A stretch of DNA of 64,000 bases from Mesorhizobium sp. B2-1-1. Lineage in GTDB: Bacteria; Pseudomonadota; Alphaproteobacteria; Rhizobiales; Rhizobiaceae. Made by a program: the position numbers and the translations under genes. The notes below the pieces were generated by a model. The model searched no databases, had not been told where the DNA came from, and saw only the letters and a list, made by a program, of their open reading frames with translations. How positions within the stretch are numbered: position 1 is the stretch's first letter; the number at the start of each line of letters is the position of its first letter. The stretch covers positions 3,727,501 through 3,791,500 of the forward strand of contig NZ_CP083954.1 of the NCBI RefSeq assembly GCF_006442975.2, given 5' to 3'. Shown piece after piece: positions 37,173 to 47,762 of this stretch.

Positions 37173-38146
37173 ATGGGGCGACGAATCGTGCTTGCTGTGC
37201 TGGGGTTAGTCGCCATCCTCGCACTGGCCTTCGTGCTCGGCCCGCGGGTTCCCGTCGACACCACGATCCGCTTCGATCCATCCGCAATCGGCGACGATCC
37301 GCAGGCCTATGTGGCCAGGACGGAAGCGGCGATATCCGGCATCCGTGACGGGCTGGAGAAAGAGATCATCTGGGCCAATCCGATGGTGCATGCCAGGACA
37401 CGGCTGTCCATCGTCTATATCCACGGCTTTTCGGCGTCGAAGGGCGAGCTCCGCCCGCTGCCCGACGAGGTTGCCGACCAACTCGACGCCAATCTGTTCT
37501 TCACCCGCCTCACCGGCCACGGGCAGGATGGCGCGGCCATGACGCAAGGCAGCCTCAATGCCTGGATCAACGACTATGAGGAGGCGCTCGCGATCGGCCG
37601 GGCCATCGGCGACAAGGTGATCGTCATCTCCACCTCGACCGGCGGCTCGCTGGCGGCCTGGGCGGCAACACAACCGGGTGCTTCGGACGGCGTGGCGGCG
37701 ATCGCGTTCATCTCACCGAATTTCGGCGTCAAGGCGTCCGGCGCCGGGATCTGACCATGCGATGGGGCAAACAAATCGCCGAACTCGTCGCCGGCAAGGA
37801 GCGCAGCTTCATGCCGCGCAACGCACTGCACGAGAAATTCTGGACCACCAGCTATCCCCTTGCCGCGACGCTGCCAATGCAGGCGCTGACGGAACTTGCC
37901 TATGGCGCGCCGGTGGAGAAAGCGAAGGTCCCTGCCCTCTTCATCTTTTCGGATTCGGACAGCGTGGTGCGGCCTGACCGCACGCGTGAAATCGCCGGGC
38001 GTTGGGGCGCGCCGCACGAGATGGTTCCGGTCGACGATACCGGCGATCCCGACAACCACGTCATCGCCGGCGACGCCCTGTCGCCATCGACCACGACCTT
38101 CCTTGCACAAAGAATTGCCGTTTGGATCGAGGCGGTGGTGAAATAG
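37173..38146 (+). pseudogene. Alpha/beta hydrolase disrupted by a one-base deletion
   Basis: An alpha/beta hydrolase of about 324 residues is split in two. The first part (37173-37754) has a signal anchor (IVLAVLGLVAILALAFVLG), VYIHGFSASKGE and the nucleophile region STSTGGS. The second part (in frame from about 37751 to 38146) has the acidic and histidine ends (SDSDSVVRP, DPDNHVIAG). Inserting one base at GGGATC|TGACC (near 37751, an expected GGGATCCTGACC) restores one continuous frame. It may be a real recent inactivation or a sequencing error. Confidence 0.8.
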
Positions 38147-38163
38147 CCAGATTTTCCAGACAG

Positions 38164-38200
38164 AAAGGGCGACCGCAGGATCGTCGCGGTCGCCCTTTCT
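38164..38200. terminator. Bidirectional terminator between the hydrolase and the helicase
   Basis: AAAGGGCGACCGC, nine-base loop, GCGGTCGCCCTTTCTTG, a 13-bp perfect stem. A and T tracts on both sides serve the plus-strand hydrolase and the convergent minus-strand helicase. Confidence 0.85.
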
Positions 38201-38252
38201 TGTCGCTGGTTGGTCCAGCCGGGCACTGCCCGGCCAATGCGAAGCGGCCTGC

Positions 38253-39641
38253 CTACGCGGCCCGCGCCGCGGGCCGCTTGCCGCCGAAGCGGCGTTTATT
38301 GTTGCCCTTGAAGGGCTTGGCGCCTTCCGGTTTGCGGTCGCCAGCGAAGGCCGGCTTGTCACCGAAGCGCTTCTTGCCGGAGCCGTTGCTCTGGCCGCCT
38401 GGCCGCCTGCCGTCGCGACGGCCATTGCGGTCGTTTCGGTCATTGGCAGGCTCGTAGCGCTCGTTCTTCTCAGCCGGGTTGCGCTGCGGATCGGGGCTGC
38501 CGAGATGGTCGGCGACAACAGGCAGCTTGGCGCGGATGATGCGTTCGACCTGGCGCAGCTTGCTGTTCTCGGACGGATCGCAGAGCGTAATCGCAATGCC
38601 GTCCCGGCCGTTGCGGCCGGTGCGGCCGATGCGGTGGACATAGCTCTCCGCCTCATCAGGCAGGTCGAAATTCACGACATGACTGATGCCGGGCACGTCG
38701 ATGCCGCGCGCGGCGATGTCGGTGGCCACCAGAATGCGCACCGAACCCTCGCGGAAATCGTTCAGTGCCTTCTGCCGCGCATTCTGCGACTTGTTGCCGT
38801 GGATGACAGCGGCCTTGAAGCCGTCTCGCTCGAGGTCCTTGGTTACCCGGTCGGCGCCGTGCTTGGTGCGCGAAAAGATGATGACGGACTTCATCGCCTC
38901 GTCGGCGAGCATCGTCGACAGCACTTGGCGCTTCTGCTTGGTGCGGGCAAGGACGACGCTCTGCACGATCTCGGCCGCCGCCGTGCTTTGCGGCGCGACT
39001 TCGACACGGATCGGGTTCTTCAGCAGGCCTTTCGCCAGTTCGGCGATTTCATTGGGCATAGTCGCGGAGAACAGCACCGTCTGACGGTCCGGCGCGGTCG
39101 CCTTGGCGATGCGCTTGACGTCATTGATGAAGCCCATGTCGAGCATGCGGTCGCCCTCGTCGAGCACCAGCCATTTGGTGTCGGCAAGCATGAGGTCGCC
39201 TTCGCGCACCAGATCGGTCAACCGGCCGGGCGTGGCGATCAGGATGTCGACACCGGGCGCAACCTTCTTCACCTGGCTGAAGCGCGAGACGCCGCCCAGC
39301 ACGAGCGCCGTCGAGACATGCGCGCCCTTGGCGAGGATCTTGATGGTGTCCTCGATCTGCACGGCGAGTTCGCGAGTCGGCGCCAGGATCAGCGCGCGTG
39401 CCGTCTTCGGCCGGCGCTTGGTGCCGAGCGCAATGATCTTCGACAGGATCGGCAGCGCGAAGGCCGCGGTTTTGCCGGAGCCGGTCTGGGCGATGCCGAA
39501 AATGTCACGGCCTTCCATCTGCGGCGGGATCGCCTGAGTCTGGATCGGCTTCGGATCGGTGAAGCCGGCGGCATGGGTGGCCTTGAGCAGCGCACCCGTG
39601 ATTCCCAGTGCTGCGAAACCGGAGAGTTCTCCAGTGTCCAT
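38253..39641 (-). CDS. DEAD-box RNA helicase (RhlE-like)
   Basis: 462 residues. Motif I AQTGSGKT, Ia PTRELA, II DEGD (instead of DEAD), III SAT, and [12 protein letters not shown] are all present. A long basic Arg/Asn/Gly/Lys-rich tail (residues about 385-462) suggests RNA contacts. Such proteins assist ribosome assembly and RNA decay, often at low temperature. The start is the ATG giving MDTGELSGF; an in-frame TTG at 39668 with AAGAAG upstream is an alternative. The Gly in motif II is a feature to note. Confidence 0.93.
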   Translation of the reverse strand: MDTGELSGFAALGITGALLKATHAAGFTDPKPIQTQAIPPQMEGRDIFGIAQTGSGKTAAFALPILSKIIALGTKRRPKTARALILAPTRELAVQIEDTIKILAKGAHVSTALVLGGVSRFSQVKKVAPGVDILIATPGRLTDLVREGDLMLADTKWLVLDEGDRMLDMGFINDVKRIAKATAPDRQTVLFSATMPNEIAELAKGLLKNPIRVEVAPQSTAAAEIVQSVVLARTKQKRQVLSTMLADEAMKSVIIFSRTKHGADRVTKDLERDGFKAAVIHGNKSQNARQKALNDFREGSVRILVATDIAARGIDVPGISHVVNFDLPDEAESYVHRIGRTGRNGRDGIAITLCDPSENSKLRQVERIIRAKLPVVADHLGSPDPQRNPAEKNERYEPANDRNDRNGRRDGRRPGGQSNGSGKKRFGDKPAFAGDRKPEGAKPFKGNNKRRFGGKRPAARAA

Positions 39642-39668
39642 ACCGGGCAAAGTATTTTCGTTGGTCAA

Positions 39669-40066
39669 AATATTCTTCTTTCACGCGGCCTCTGGCCGCA
39701 AACATCAATGGCGGCAGGGCGCAACCTGCCGTCGAATCAATTGTCATGGAACGACAAGGCGGCGGACGTGTTCGTCCGCGCGGCTGCGCTGTCGTGCCCG
39801 CAGGCATCATGCCACGGGGCTTTTTCGCCACCTTGCTAACCAATCGGGGCCGATCAGCAGGAAAGAGGGAAAACAGACGCAACCAGTCTCATTCGAGGAG
39901 AAGGCCGGATCGGTCCGGCCCAAGCGCCTATGCCGTGCATATGGCTGAGTTCGCTCTGAAATGCAAGGGCATCATGTTGCAGCGCAACAAAACGCCTCGA
40001 AAAAGCGACGCTTGCGCTCACCTGCGGGCATCATTACCACAAAGCAGCCCGCGCAGGAGATCGAGA
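39669..40066. other. Divergent upstream region of the helicase and pccB genes
   Basis: About 400 bases without a convincing gene. It must contain both promoters. The one clear structure is the palindrome at 39975-39989. Confidence 0.5.
39975..39989. promoter_or_regulatory. Perfect interrupted palindrome upstream of pccB
   Basis: TGTTGC-AGC-GCAACA, 77 bases ahead of the pccB ATG. TTGC-N3-GCAA-type palindromes occur upstream of polyhydroxyalkanoate genes in alphaproteobacteria, where PhaR/AniA-type regulators bind TGC-rich sites. The regulator is an inference. Confidence 0.4.
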
Positions 40067-41599
40067 ATGAAGGACGTGCTGAAGGAACTCGAGCGTCGTC
40101 GCGAGATCGCCCGCATGGGCGGCGGTCAGGCTCGCATCGACGCGCAGCACAAGAAGGGCAAGCTCACCGCCCGCGAACGCATCGAGGTGTTTCTCGACGA
40201 GGGTTCGTTCGAGGAGTTCGACATGTATGTCGAGCACCGTTCGACCGACTTCGGCATGGAAAAGACCAAGATCGCCGGCGATGGCGTTGTCACCGGCTGG
40301 GGCACCGTCAACGGCCGTCCCGTCTACCTTTTCGCCAAGGATTTTACCGTGTTCGGTGGCTCGCTGTCGGAAGCGCATGCCGAAAAGGTCATCAAGGTGC
40401 AGGAGATGGCGCTGCGCAACCGCGCGCCGATCATCGGCCTCTACGATGCTGGCGGTGCCCGCATCCAGGAAGGCGTGGCTGCACTCGGCGGCTACGCCGA
40501 GATCTTTCAGCGCAATGTGCTGGCGTCGGGCGTCATTCCGCAGATTTCCGTGATCATGGGGCCTTGCGCTGGCGGCGACGTCTATTCGCCGGCCATGACC
40601 GACTTCATCTTCATGGTGCGCGACACCTCCTACATGTTCGTCACTGGACCGGACGTGGTGAAGACCGTCACCAACGAGACGGTGACCGCCGAGAGCCTCG
40701 GCGGCGCTTCCGTTCACACGACGAAATCCTCGATCGCCGACGGCGCCTATGACAACGACGTCGAAGCACTGCTGCAGATGCGCCGGCTGGTCGATTTGCT
40801 GCCGGCCTCGAACACATCGGAGATTCCCGAGATTGAATGCTACCAGTCGGTCACCGATCACGATCTGTCGCTCGACCGGCTGATCCCCGACAACGCCAAC
40901 AAGCCTTACGATATCAAGGAGCTGATCCTGAAAGTCGCCGACGAGGGTGATTTCTTCGAGATCCAGCAAAGTTTCGCCAAGAACATCGTCACCGGCTTCG
41001 GACGTATTGAAGGCCGCACGGTCGGCTTCGTCGCCAACCAGCCCATGGTGCTGGCCGGCGTGCTCGATTCCGACGCCAGCCGCAAGGCGGCGCGCTTCGT
41101 GCGCTTCTGCGACTGTTTTTCGATTCCGATCGTCACCTTCGTCGACGTTCCGGGCTTCCTGCCGGGCACGGCGCAGGAATATGGCGGGCTGATCAAGCAC
41201 GGCGCCAAACTGCTCTTCGCCTATGCCGAGGCGACCGTGCCGAAGATCACCGTCATCACCAGGAAGGCCTATGGCGGCGCCTATGACGTGATGGCTTCGA
41301 AACACCTGCGTGGCGATATGAACTATGCCTGGCCGACGGCGCAGATCGCCGTGATGGGCGCCAGGGGCGCGGTCGAGATCATCTATCGCAAGGACATCGG
41401 AGACGCCGAAAAGATCGCTGCCCATACAAAGACTTACGAAGACCGCTTCCTGTCACCCTTCGTCGCCGCCGAGCGCGGCTATGTCGACGAGGTGATCATG
41501 CCGCATTCGACCCGCCGCCGCATTGCCCGCGCGCTGCGGATGCTGCGCAACAAGGACATGCAGAACCCCTGGAAAAAGCACGACAACATTCCGCTGTGA
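40067..41599 (+). CDS. pccB: Acyl-CoA carboxylase carboxyltransferase (propionyl-CoA carboxylase beta)
   Basis: 510 residues. Biotin-dependent carboxyltransferase fold with N and C crotonase-like halves: [20 protein letters not shown], the oxyanion region [16 protein letters not shown], the second site [10 protein letters not shown] and the final KHDNIPL. The length matches PccB; acetyl-CoA substrate cannot be excluded. AGGAGATCGAGA precedes the ATG. No biotin carboxylase gene is adjacent, so the alpha subunit must be encoded elsewhere. Confidence 0.93.
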   Translation: MKDVLKELERRREIARMGGGQARIDAQHKKGKLTARERIEVFLDEGSFEEFDMYVEHRSTDFGMEKTKIAGDGVVTGWGTVNGRPVYLFAKDFTVFGGSLSEAHAEKVIKVQEMALRNRAPIIGLYDAGGARIQEGVAALGGYAEIFQRNVLASGVIPQISVIMGPCAGGDVYSPAMTDFIFMVRDTSYMFVTGPDVVKTVTNETVTAESLGGASVHTTKSSIADGAYDNDVEALLQMRRLVDLLPASNTSEIPEIECYQSVTDHDLSLDRLIPDNANKPYDIKELILKVADEGDFFEIQQSFAKNIVTGFGRIEGRTVGFVANQPMVLAGVLDSDASRKAARFVRFCDCFSIPIVTFVDVPGFLPGTAQEYGGLIKHGAKLLFAYAEATVPKITVITRKAYGGAYDVMASKHLRGDMNYAWPTAQIAVMGARGAVEIIYRKDIGDAEKIAAHTKTYEDRFLSPFVAAERGYVDEVIMPHSTRRRIARALRMLRNKDMQNPWKKHDNIPL

Positions 41600-41616
41600 G
41601 CTGAATGTCGAGCCGG

Positions 41617-43146
41617 TCAGCGCGCGCCGCGAGCCGCCACCAGTTCGTGCAACGCCGGCACCAGCGCCAGCGGCAAGTCCTCGGCGATCAGCCCCGGCCC
41701 GAACCGGCTGCCGGCCTCGGCATGGATCCACACCGCCGCGCACGCCGCCTCGAAGGCCGGCATGCCTTGCGCCAGGAAGCCGGCCACGAGGCCCGATAAC
41801 ACATCGCCCGAGCCGGCGGTTGCCAACCACGGCGCACCATTGGAGTTTATCGCAGCCCTGCCATCGGGAGCAGCGATTACGGTGTCGGCGCCCTTATAGA
41901 CGATCACGGCATTGGCACGGGTGGCGGCCATACGAGCCCTGCCCAACTTGGACGAAACGGCGCCACCCGCGATGTCAGCAAACAGCCTGGCGAACTCGCC
42001 TTCATGCGGCGTCATCACCAGCGACGGCGCGCCCGGCTGGCGCGAGGCTTCGAACAGGGCATCCGGCTTCTCGCGAAACGAGGTGATCGCGTCGGCGTCG
42101 AACACCAGACCATCGACCGAGGCGGAAACGTTCCGCTGCTGGCCAGCGGCAAGCAGCGTGAGAGCAAAATTCCGCGTTCTTTCACCGACACCGAAGCCAG
42201 GGCCCAGCACAAGAGCGGAGGGCCGGCGTTCGCCGATGAAGGCGTCGATGTCGGCGCTGTCATTTGCTTTGCGCAGCATGATCGAGGTCAGATACGCGGC
42301 ATTCACCTGCATGGCGTTCGCCGGGGATAGGACCGTCACCGCTCCTGCCCCGATACGGGCCGCGGCAAGCGCCGCAAGCCGCGCCGCGCCGGTGGCATTC
42401 GGGCCACCGGAAAAGACGCCGACATGGCCGCGCTTGTACTTGTGCGTATCGACACCCGGAATCGGAAAAACGTCGAGCCAAAGCGCCGGCGTGTTCTCGA
42501 ACGCCTGGGGTCGAATCCGCGCAATGACACCGTCGGTGATGCCGATATCGGCCAGCACGACCTCCCCGCACAGCTTGCGCCCGGGGAGCAGAAGATGGCC
42601 AGGCTTTTTGCGTGCGAAGGTGACGGTGACCCCAGCGCGAAAAGCCTGGCCGAGCACTTGGCCGCTGCCTCCGGAAACGCCTGATGGCAGATCGACCGCG
42701 ACGACCGGCAAGGCCAGGCTTGCCACAATGCCAACCGTTCTCGCCGCTTCACCGGACAGCGGTTTGGACAGCCCTGCTCCGTAAAGAGCGTCGACGACGA
42801 CAGCGCCGGCTTCGGCCGCGAAATTCGCCAGCGGCCGAGGTTTGACCGGGCATTCACCGGCGGCGAGCGCGGCATCGCTGCCCGGCTTCGGCGTGCCCGA
42901 CGCCCACACCACCGTGTCGACACCAGCGGTTGCCAGGCAGCGGGCCACGACATAGCCATCGCCGCCATTGTTGCCGGGACCGCAAAGCACATGGACCCGC
43001 TTCGCCGCCGGATAGCGCCTGAAAATTTCGGCCGCGACGGCTTCGCCTGCACGGCGCATCAGGCCGATGCCGTCGATTGCGCCGGCGGCAATCGTCAACC
43101 GATCCGCCTCGCTCATCTCCTCGGGAGAAAGAAGTTCGTTGCTCAT
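41617..43146 (-). CDS. nnr: Bifunctional NAD(P)H-hydrate epimerase/dehydratase
   Basis: 509 residues joining the YjeF-N epimerase domain (residues about 1-215, with CGPGNNGGDGYV and PSGVSGGSG) and the ribokinase-like NAD(P)H-hydrate dehydratase domain (about 230-500, with VLGPGFGVG, TPHEGEFARL and WLATAGSGDVLSGL). It repairs hydrated NADH and NADPH. It lies convergent to pccB with only 17 bases between, and divergent from glnB. Confidence 0.95.
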   Translation of the reverse strand: MSNELLSPEEMSEADRLTIAAGAIDGIGLMRRAGEAVAAEIFRRYPAAKRVHVLCGPGNNGGDGYVVARCLATAGVDTVVWASGTPKPGSDAALAAGECPVKPRPLANFAAEAGAVVVDALYGAGLSKPLSGEAARTVGIVASLALPVVAVDLPSGVSGGSGQVLGQAFRAGVTVTFARKKPGHLLLPGRKLCGEVVLADIGITDGVIARIRPQAFENTPALWLDVFPIPGVDTHKYKRGHVGVFSGGPNATGAARLAALAAARIGAGAVTVLSPANAMQVNAAYLTSIMLRKANDSADIDAFIGERRPSALVLGPGFGVGERTRNFALTLLAAGQQRNVSASVDGLVFDADAITSFREKPDALFEASRQPGAPSLVMTPHEGEFARLFADIAGGAVSSKLGRARMAATRANAVIVYKGADTVIAAPDGRAAINSNGAPWLATAGSGDVLSGLVAGFLAQGMPAFEAACAAVWIHAEAGSRFGPGLIAEDLPLALVPALHELVAARGAR

Positions 43147-43820
<674 letters not shown>

Positions 43821-43878
43821 CGCCTCGCCCATCTTCCGAAACGTCATTATTAAAAAACGTCACACAGGGATACATGAC

Positions 43879-45288
43879 ATGACGACAGCCAAAGACATCA
43901 TGAAGCAGATCAAGGACAACGATGTGAAATTCGTTGACCTGCGCTTCACCGACCCGAAGGGCAAGCTGCAGCACGTGACGATGGATGTCATCGAGGTCGA
44001 GGAAGACATGTTCGCCGATGGCGTGATGTTCGATGGTTCTTCGATCGCCGGCTGGAAGGCGATCAACGAGTCCGACATGGTGCTGATGCCCGATCCTGAA
44101 ACGGTCCATATGGATCCGTTTTTCGCTCAGTCGACCATGGTCATCCTGTGCGACATCCTCGATCCGGTTTCGGGCGAATCCTATAACCGCGACCCGCGCG
44201 GCACTGCCAAGAAGGCCGAGGCCTACATGAAGTCGGAAGGCATCGGCGACACCATCTATGTCGGCCCGGAAGCCGAGTTCTTCGTCTTCGATGACGTCAA
44301 GTACAAAGCCGATCCCTACAACACCGGCTTCAGGCTCGATTCCACCGAACTGCCGTCCAATGACGACACCGACTACGAAACCGGCAATCTCGGCCACCGT
44401 CCGCGCGTCAAGGGCGGTTATTTCCCGGTGCCGCCGATCGATTCGGCGCAGGACATGCGCTCCGAGATGCTGACCGTGCTCGCCGAGATGGGCGTGCGGG
44501 TCGAGAAGCATCACCACGAAGTGGCCGCGGCCCAGCACGAACTCGGCATCAAGTTCGACACGCTGGTCCGCAACGCCGACAAGATGCTGATCTACAAATA
44601 TGTCGTGCATCAGGTCGCCAATGCCTACGGCAAGACCGCCACCTTCATGCCGAAGCCGATCTTCGGCGACAACGGCTCGGGTATGCATGTCCACCAGTCG
44701 ATCTGGAAAGGCGGCAAGCCGACCTTCGCCGGCAACGAGTATGCCGGTCTCTCGGAAAGCTGCCTGTTCTATATCGGCGGCATCATCAAGCACGCCAAGG
44801 CTATCAACGCCTTCACCAACCCCCTGACCAACTCCTACAAGCGTCTGGTGCCGGGCTACGAGGCGCCGGTGCTGCTCGCCTATTCGGCGCGCAACCGCTC
44901 GGCGTCCTGCCGTATCCCGTTCGGCTCGTCGCCAAAGTCGAAGCGCGTCGAGGTCCGCTTCCCCGATCCGGGTGCGAACCCCTATCTCGCCTTTGCCGCC
45001 ATGCTGATGGCCGGCCTCGACGGGATCAAGAACAAGATTCATCCCGGCCAGCCGATGGACAAGGATCTCTACGATTTGCCGCCGAAGGAGCTGAAGAAGA
45101 TCCCGACCGTCTGCGGCTCGCTGCGTGAAGCGCTCCAGAGCCTCGACAAGGACCGCGGCTTCCTGAAGGCCGGCGGCGTCTTCGACGACGACCAGATCGA
45201 CAGCTACATCGAGTTGAAGATGGCCGAGGTGATGCGCTTCGAAATGACACCGCATCCCGTCGAATATGACATGTACTATTCGGTCTGA
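43879..45288 (+). CDS. glnA: Glutamine synthetase type I
   Basis: 469 residues, the dodecameric GSI. Motifs are FDGSSIAGW, the ATP-binding [16 protein letters not shown], and [19 protein letters not shown]. The adenylylation tyrosine is Y398 in DLYDLPPKE, implying control by GlnE. It catalyses ammonium assimilation. Second gene of the glnB-glnA operon; a strong terminator follows 63 bases after the stop. Confidence 0.99.
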   Translation: MTTAKDIMKQIKDNDVKFVDLRFTDPKGKLQHVTMDVIEVEEDMFADGVMFDGSSIAGWKAINESDMVLMPDPETVHMDPFFAQSTMVILCDILDPVSGESYNRDPRGTAKKAEAYMKSEGIGDTIYVGPEAEFFVFDDVKYKADPYNTGFRLDSTELPSNDDTDYETGNLGHRPRVKGGYFPVPPIDSAQDMRSEMLTVLAEMGVRVEKHHHEVAAAQHELGIKFDTLVRNADKMLIYKYVVHQVANAYGKTATFMPKPIFGDNGSGMHVHQSIWKGGKPTFAGNEYAGLSESCLFYIGGIIKHAKAINAFTNPLTNSYKRLVPGYEAPVLLAYSARNRSASCRIPFGSSPKSKRVEVRFPDPGANPYLAFAAMLMAGLDGIKNKIHPGQPMDKDLYDLPPKELKKIPTVCGSLREALQSLDKDRGFLKAGGVFDDDQIDSYIELKMAEVMRFEMTPHPVEYDMYYSV

Positions 45289-45351
45289 TTTTTGATCTCC
45301 CTGGACCCGGCGCAACCCGGATCCAGCGGCTTCAATTCAGCCTGCAAATGC

Positions 45352-45388
45352 GGGGCCGGAAGATGAACCTCTTCCGGCCCCTTTGTTT
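45352..45388 (+). terminator. Rho-independent terminator of glnBA
   Basis: GGGGCCGGAAG, eight-base loop, CTTCCGGCCCC and then TTTGTTTG: an 11-bp perfect stem 63 bases after the glnA stop. A second weaker hairpin (CTGGACCCGG...CCGGATCCAG) precedes it. Confidence 0.85.
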
Positions 45389-46065
45389 GCACACATCGAG
45401 GCTTCCATTCAGCCAAATCCGCGGACACCGACGCGTTCGATCGGATGCTGCCCGATCCAGCGACTGGAAAGGCGCACCGGCTGCTGAGGTTCCGTCGGCT
45501 GGTCACGTCACACGTGTCGATTGCGCTGAGGCACAGACCGGCTTGAGCCAGCCAAGCTGGGCGGCCAGGCGATCCGGCATGCGCTTTTTGCAAGTAAAGG
45601 GATAAGCCAGGAGCGAGCGGCACACTGCCTCAGGCTGCAATGCCCGCTCGTCCGGCGCCCCCGCCAATGCTGTCGTTCAAGAAACCCCGCCCCGTTCGAA
45701 CAGCACCGCTTGGCGTATCCCCCAATGCCTGCGAATACGCATGTTGCGCCGCAGCCTGTCAATGTCGCCTGCCGGGCGTCGAGACGGTCGATTTTGGTGT
45801 ATGAACAGGGGCTTATGAAAGGATCGGTCGACAGGCATTCTTGCCGGAATGGCCGGATTTCCGGGCTTTTTCGAGGATTTCGAAGCCTGCGGCCCGGCGC
45901 CAAGGTATGCTTTCGTCAGCCCAAAGCCGCCTTGTCGGGATGGGTTTGAGCCGCCCTTTTTAACCTGACTTTTTTTGGGGGAATTTGCTTTGCCAAGCCA
46001 GGAGCCAGGAAGACGAGGAGCGGAGAACGGAAACAGCGGCATGCGATAGTGCCCGCCATCGTCAC

Positions 46066-46097
46066 ACGAAAAAGCCCCGGCAACTCCCGCCGGGGCT
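46066..46097 (-). terminator. Rho-independent terminator of glnII
   Basis: On the minus strand: AGCCCCGG, nine-base loop, CCGGGGCT followed by TTTTCG, 41 bases after the glnII stop. Confidence 0.85.
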
Positions 46098-46138
46098 CGC
46101 GTCATGGTTGTCGGGATCTTGAGGCCCGACGTGAAATA

Positions 46139-47179
46139 TCAAGCAGCGGCCGAAACCGATGCGCCGGTCGAAACCTGCGAGATCGTCTTCAGGACCTGGG
46201 AAGCGATCTGGTAGGGGTCGCCCTGCGAGTTCGGGCGGCGGTCTTCCAGATAACCCTTGTAGTCATTCTTGACGAACGAATGCGGCACGCGGATCGAGGC
46301 GCCGCGGTCGGCGATACCATAGCTGAACTTGTTCCAGGGCGCCGTCTCGTGCTTGCCGGTCAGACGCTTGTCGTTGTCCGGGCCGTACACGGCGATATGG
46401 TCCATCAGGTTCTTTTCGAACTGCGCCATCAGGGCCTCGAAATAACCCTTGCCGCCGACTTCGCGCATATATTTGGTCGAGAAGTTGCAATGCATGCCCG
46501 AGCCGTTCCAATCGGTGTCGCCGAGCGGCTTGCAGTGGAACTCGATATCTATGCCGTACTTTTCGGTGAGGCGCTGGAGCAGGTAGCGGGCCATCCACAT
46601 CTGATCGGCGGCCTTCTTGGAGCCCTTGCCGAAAATCTGGAATTCCCACTGGCCTTTGGCCACTTCGGCGTTGATGCCTTCATGGTTGATACCCGCGGCA
46701 AGGCAGAGGTCGAGATGCTCTTCGACGATCTGGCGCGCGATGCTGCCGACGTTCGAATAGCCGACGCCGGTGTAGTACGGGCCCTGCGGGGCGGGATAAC
46801 CGCTCTCGGGGAAACCGAGCGGACGGCCATCCTTGTAGAAGAAGTACTCCTGCTCGAAACCGAACCAGGCATCCTCGTCGTCGAGAATGGTCGCGCGGCT
46901 GTTGGACACGTGCGGCGTGACGCCATCGGGCATCATGACTTCGCACATGACGAGAACGCCGTTGGTGCGGGCCGGATCGGGATAAAGCGCGACCGGCTTC
47001 AACACGCAATCGGAGCTTCGGCCCTCGGCCTGCATGGTGGACGAGCCGTCGAAGCCCCACAGCGGCAGCTGGTCGAGCTTCGGGAACTCGGCATAATCCT
47101 TGATCTGGGTCTTGCCGCGAAGATTGGGGGCCGGGGTGTATCCGTCGAGCCAGATATACTCGAGCTTGTATTTGGTCAT
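46139..47179 (-). CDS. glnII: Glutamine synthetase type II (eukaryote-like)
   Basis: 346 residues. Octameric GSII of rhizobia, clearly unlike GlnA: MTKYKLEYIWLDGYTP, FDGSSTMQAEG, NGSGMHCNFSTK and RGASIRVPHSF. There is no adenylylation site, so activity is mostly set by transcription; a sigma-54 promoter lies 83-97 bases upstream. GlnII in rhizobia is induced under nitrogen limitation. The ATG giving MTKYKLEY is used. Confidence 0.98.
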   Translation of the reverse strand: MTKYKLEYIWLDGYTPAPNLRGKTQIKDYAEFPKLDQLPLWGFDGSSTMQAEGRSSDCVLKPVALYPDPARTNGVLVMCEVMMPDGVTPHVSNSRATILDDEDAWFGFEQEYFFYKDGRPLGFPESGYPAPQGPYYTGVGYSNVGSIARQIVEEHLDLCLAAGINHEGINAEVAKGQWEFQIFGKGSKKAADQMWMARYLLQRLTEKYGIDIEFHCKPLGDTDWNGSGMHCNFSTKYMREVGGKGYFEALMAQFEKNLMDHIAVYGPDNDKRLTGKHETAPWNKFSYGIADRGASIRVPHSFVKNDYKGYLEDRRPNSQGDPYQIASQVLKTISQVSTGASVSAAA

Positions 47180-47490
47180 TCTAGAGCCTCTCGTTGTGCT
47201 TGACCACCGCACGCGGTGTCGACGCATGGCCGGAGCAAGCCGACCTGCCGACTGGTAAAAAGCAATTCATATGCCACTCTGGCATCGACCGGTGCGACAA
47301 AATGGTCGTAAGATTCCCGTGAATTCGCTGCACCGCCCCAGCAATGCGCCGGGATCGATCAGACGCAGAGATTGCGCAAATAATAGGCAATAACTGATCT
47401 TTTCATAAGCATATTGCCTAAATGAATCGCAGAACCTATTTTGAGGAAAAGCTGAATCAACTGACCCTCGGAGAAGAAAGGAGACCGCCA
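47180..47490. other. Divergent upstream region of glnII and the 64-residue gene
   Basis: 311 bases without a gene. It holds the sigma-54 motif for glnII (47262-47276) and GCATCGACCGGTGC (47282-47295), a dyad immediately upstream of the -24 element and similar to an NtrC half-site pair. The low-GC stretch near 47370-47420 probably contains the promoter of the plus-strand gene. Confidence 0.5.
47262..47276 (-). promoter_or_regulatory. Sigma-54 promoter of glnII
   Basis: Read on the minus strand: TGGCAT-ATGAA-TTGC followed by TTTTT, a near-perfect -24/-12 element (TGGCAY-N5-TTGC). It lies 83 bases upstream of the glnII start. NtrC dependence of glnII is established in rhizobia; ntrC is encoded in this window. 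Confidence 0.75.
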
Positions 47491-47685
47491 ATGGAAGTCA
47501 CCCTCGCCCGTCCGTCGGCAAAGATCCTGATGTTCCCGCTTGCAGGCCGCGTATCTGCCTCAAATTTAGGCGCGAAGGCCAAGTTCGCGGCAGAGCTTGC
47601 CTCGCTGCGTAACACGCATGCCGATTTCGATGGCTGGTATCACGAGGCCGCTGTCGAGGAAGAAAACCAGCAGCCGAAGAGCTGA
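47491..47685 (+). CDS. Small hypothetical protein, 64 residues
   Basis: Starts MEVTLARPSAKILMFPLAGRV with AAAGGAG seven bases before the ATG, and is closed by a strong terminator, so it is likely expressed. It contains FAAELASLRNTHADFDGWYHEAAVEEE near the C-terminus, and is soluble and slightly acidic. An upstream ATG at 47422 (MNRRTYFEEK) is possible but lacks a ribosome binding site. No family is recognised. It lies divergent to glnII. Confidence 0.65.
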   Translation: MEVTLARPSAKILMFPLAGRVSASNLGAKAKFAAELASLRNTHADFDGWYHEAAVEEENQQPKS

Positions 47686-47706
47686 ACGCATCTTCAGCCT
47701 CGATAT

Positions 47707-47740
47707 GAAAACCCGGCGCGATCGCTCGCGCCGGGTTTTC
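47707..47740. terminator. Bidirectional terminator
   Basis: GAAAACCCGGCGCGA, four-base loop, TCGCGCCGGGTTTTC: a 15-bp perfect stem with A and T tracts. It serves the 64-residue gene and the convergent MHS transporter gene ending at 47763. Confidence 0.9.
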
Positions 47741-47762
47741 TCATGCATGTGGATCCGACCCG

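Larger units (their letters stand above)
45289..46138. other. Long intergenic region between glnA and glnII
   Basis: 850 bases between two convergent glutamine synthetase genes. Apart from terminators at both ends, I find no frame with a ribosome binding site and protein-like composition. A short CCGG-ATTT-CCGG followed by GCTTTTTC (45853-45871) looks like a weak plus-strand terminator and could end a small RNA, but no promoter was recognised. Longer frames here read back through the terminators and are judged spurious. Confidence 0.55.

Noticed and set aside
45677..46105. 142-codon minus-strand frame between glnA and glnII
   Set aside because: It starts inside the glnII terminator hairpin, lacks a ribosome binding site, and has composition like random DNA.
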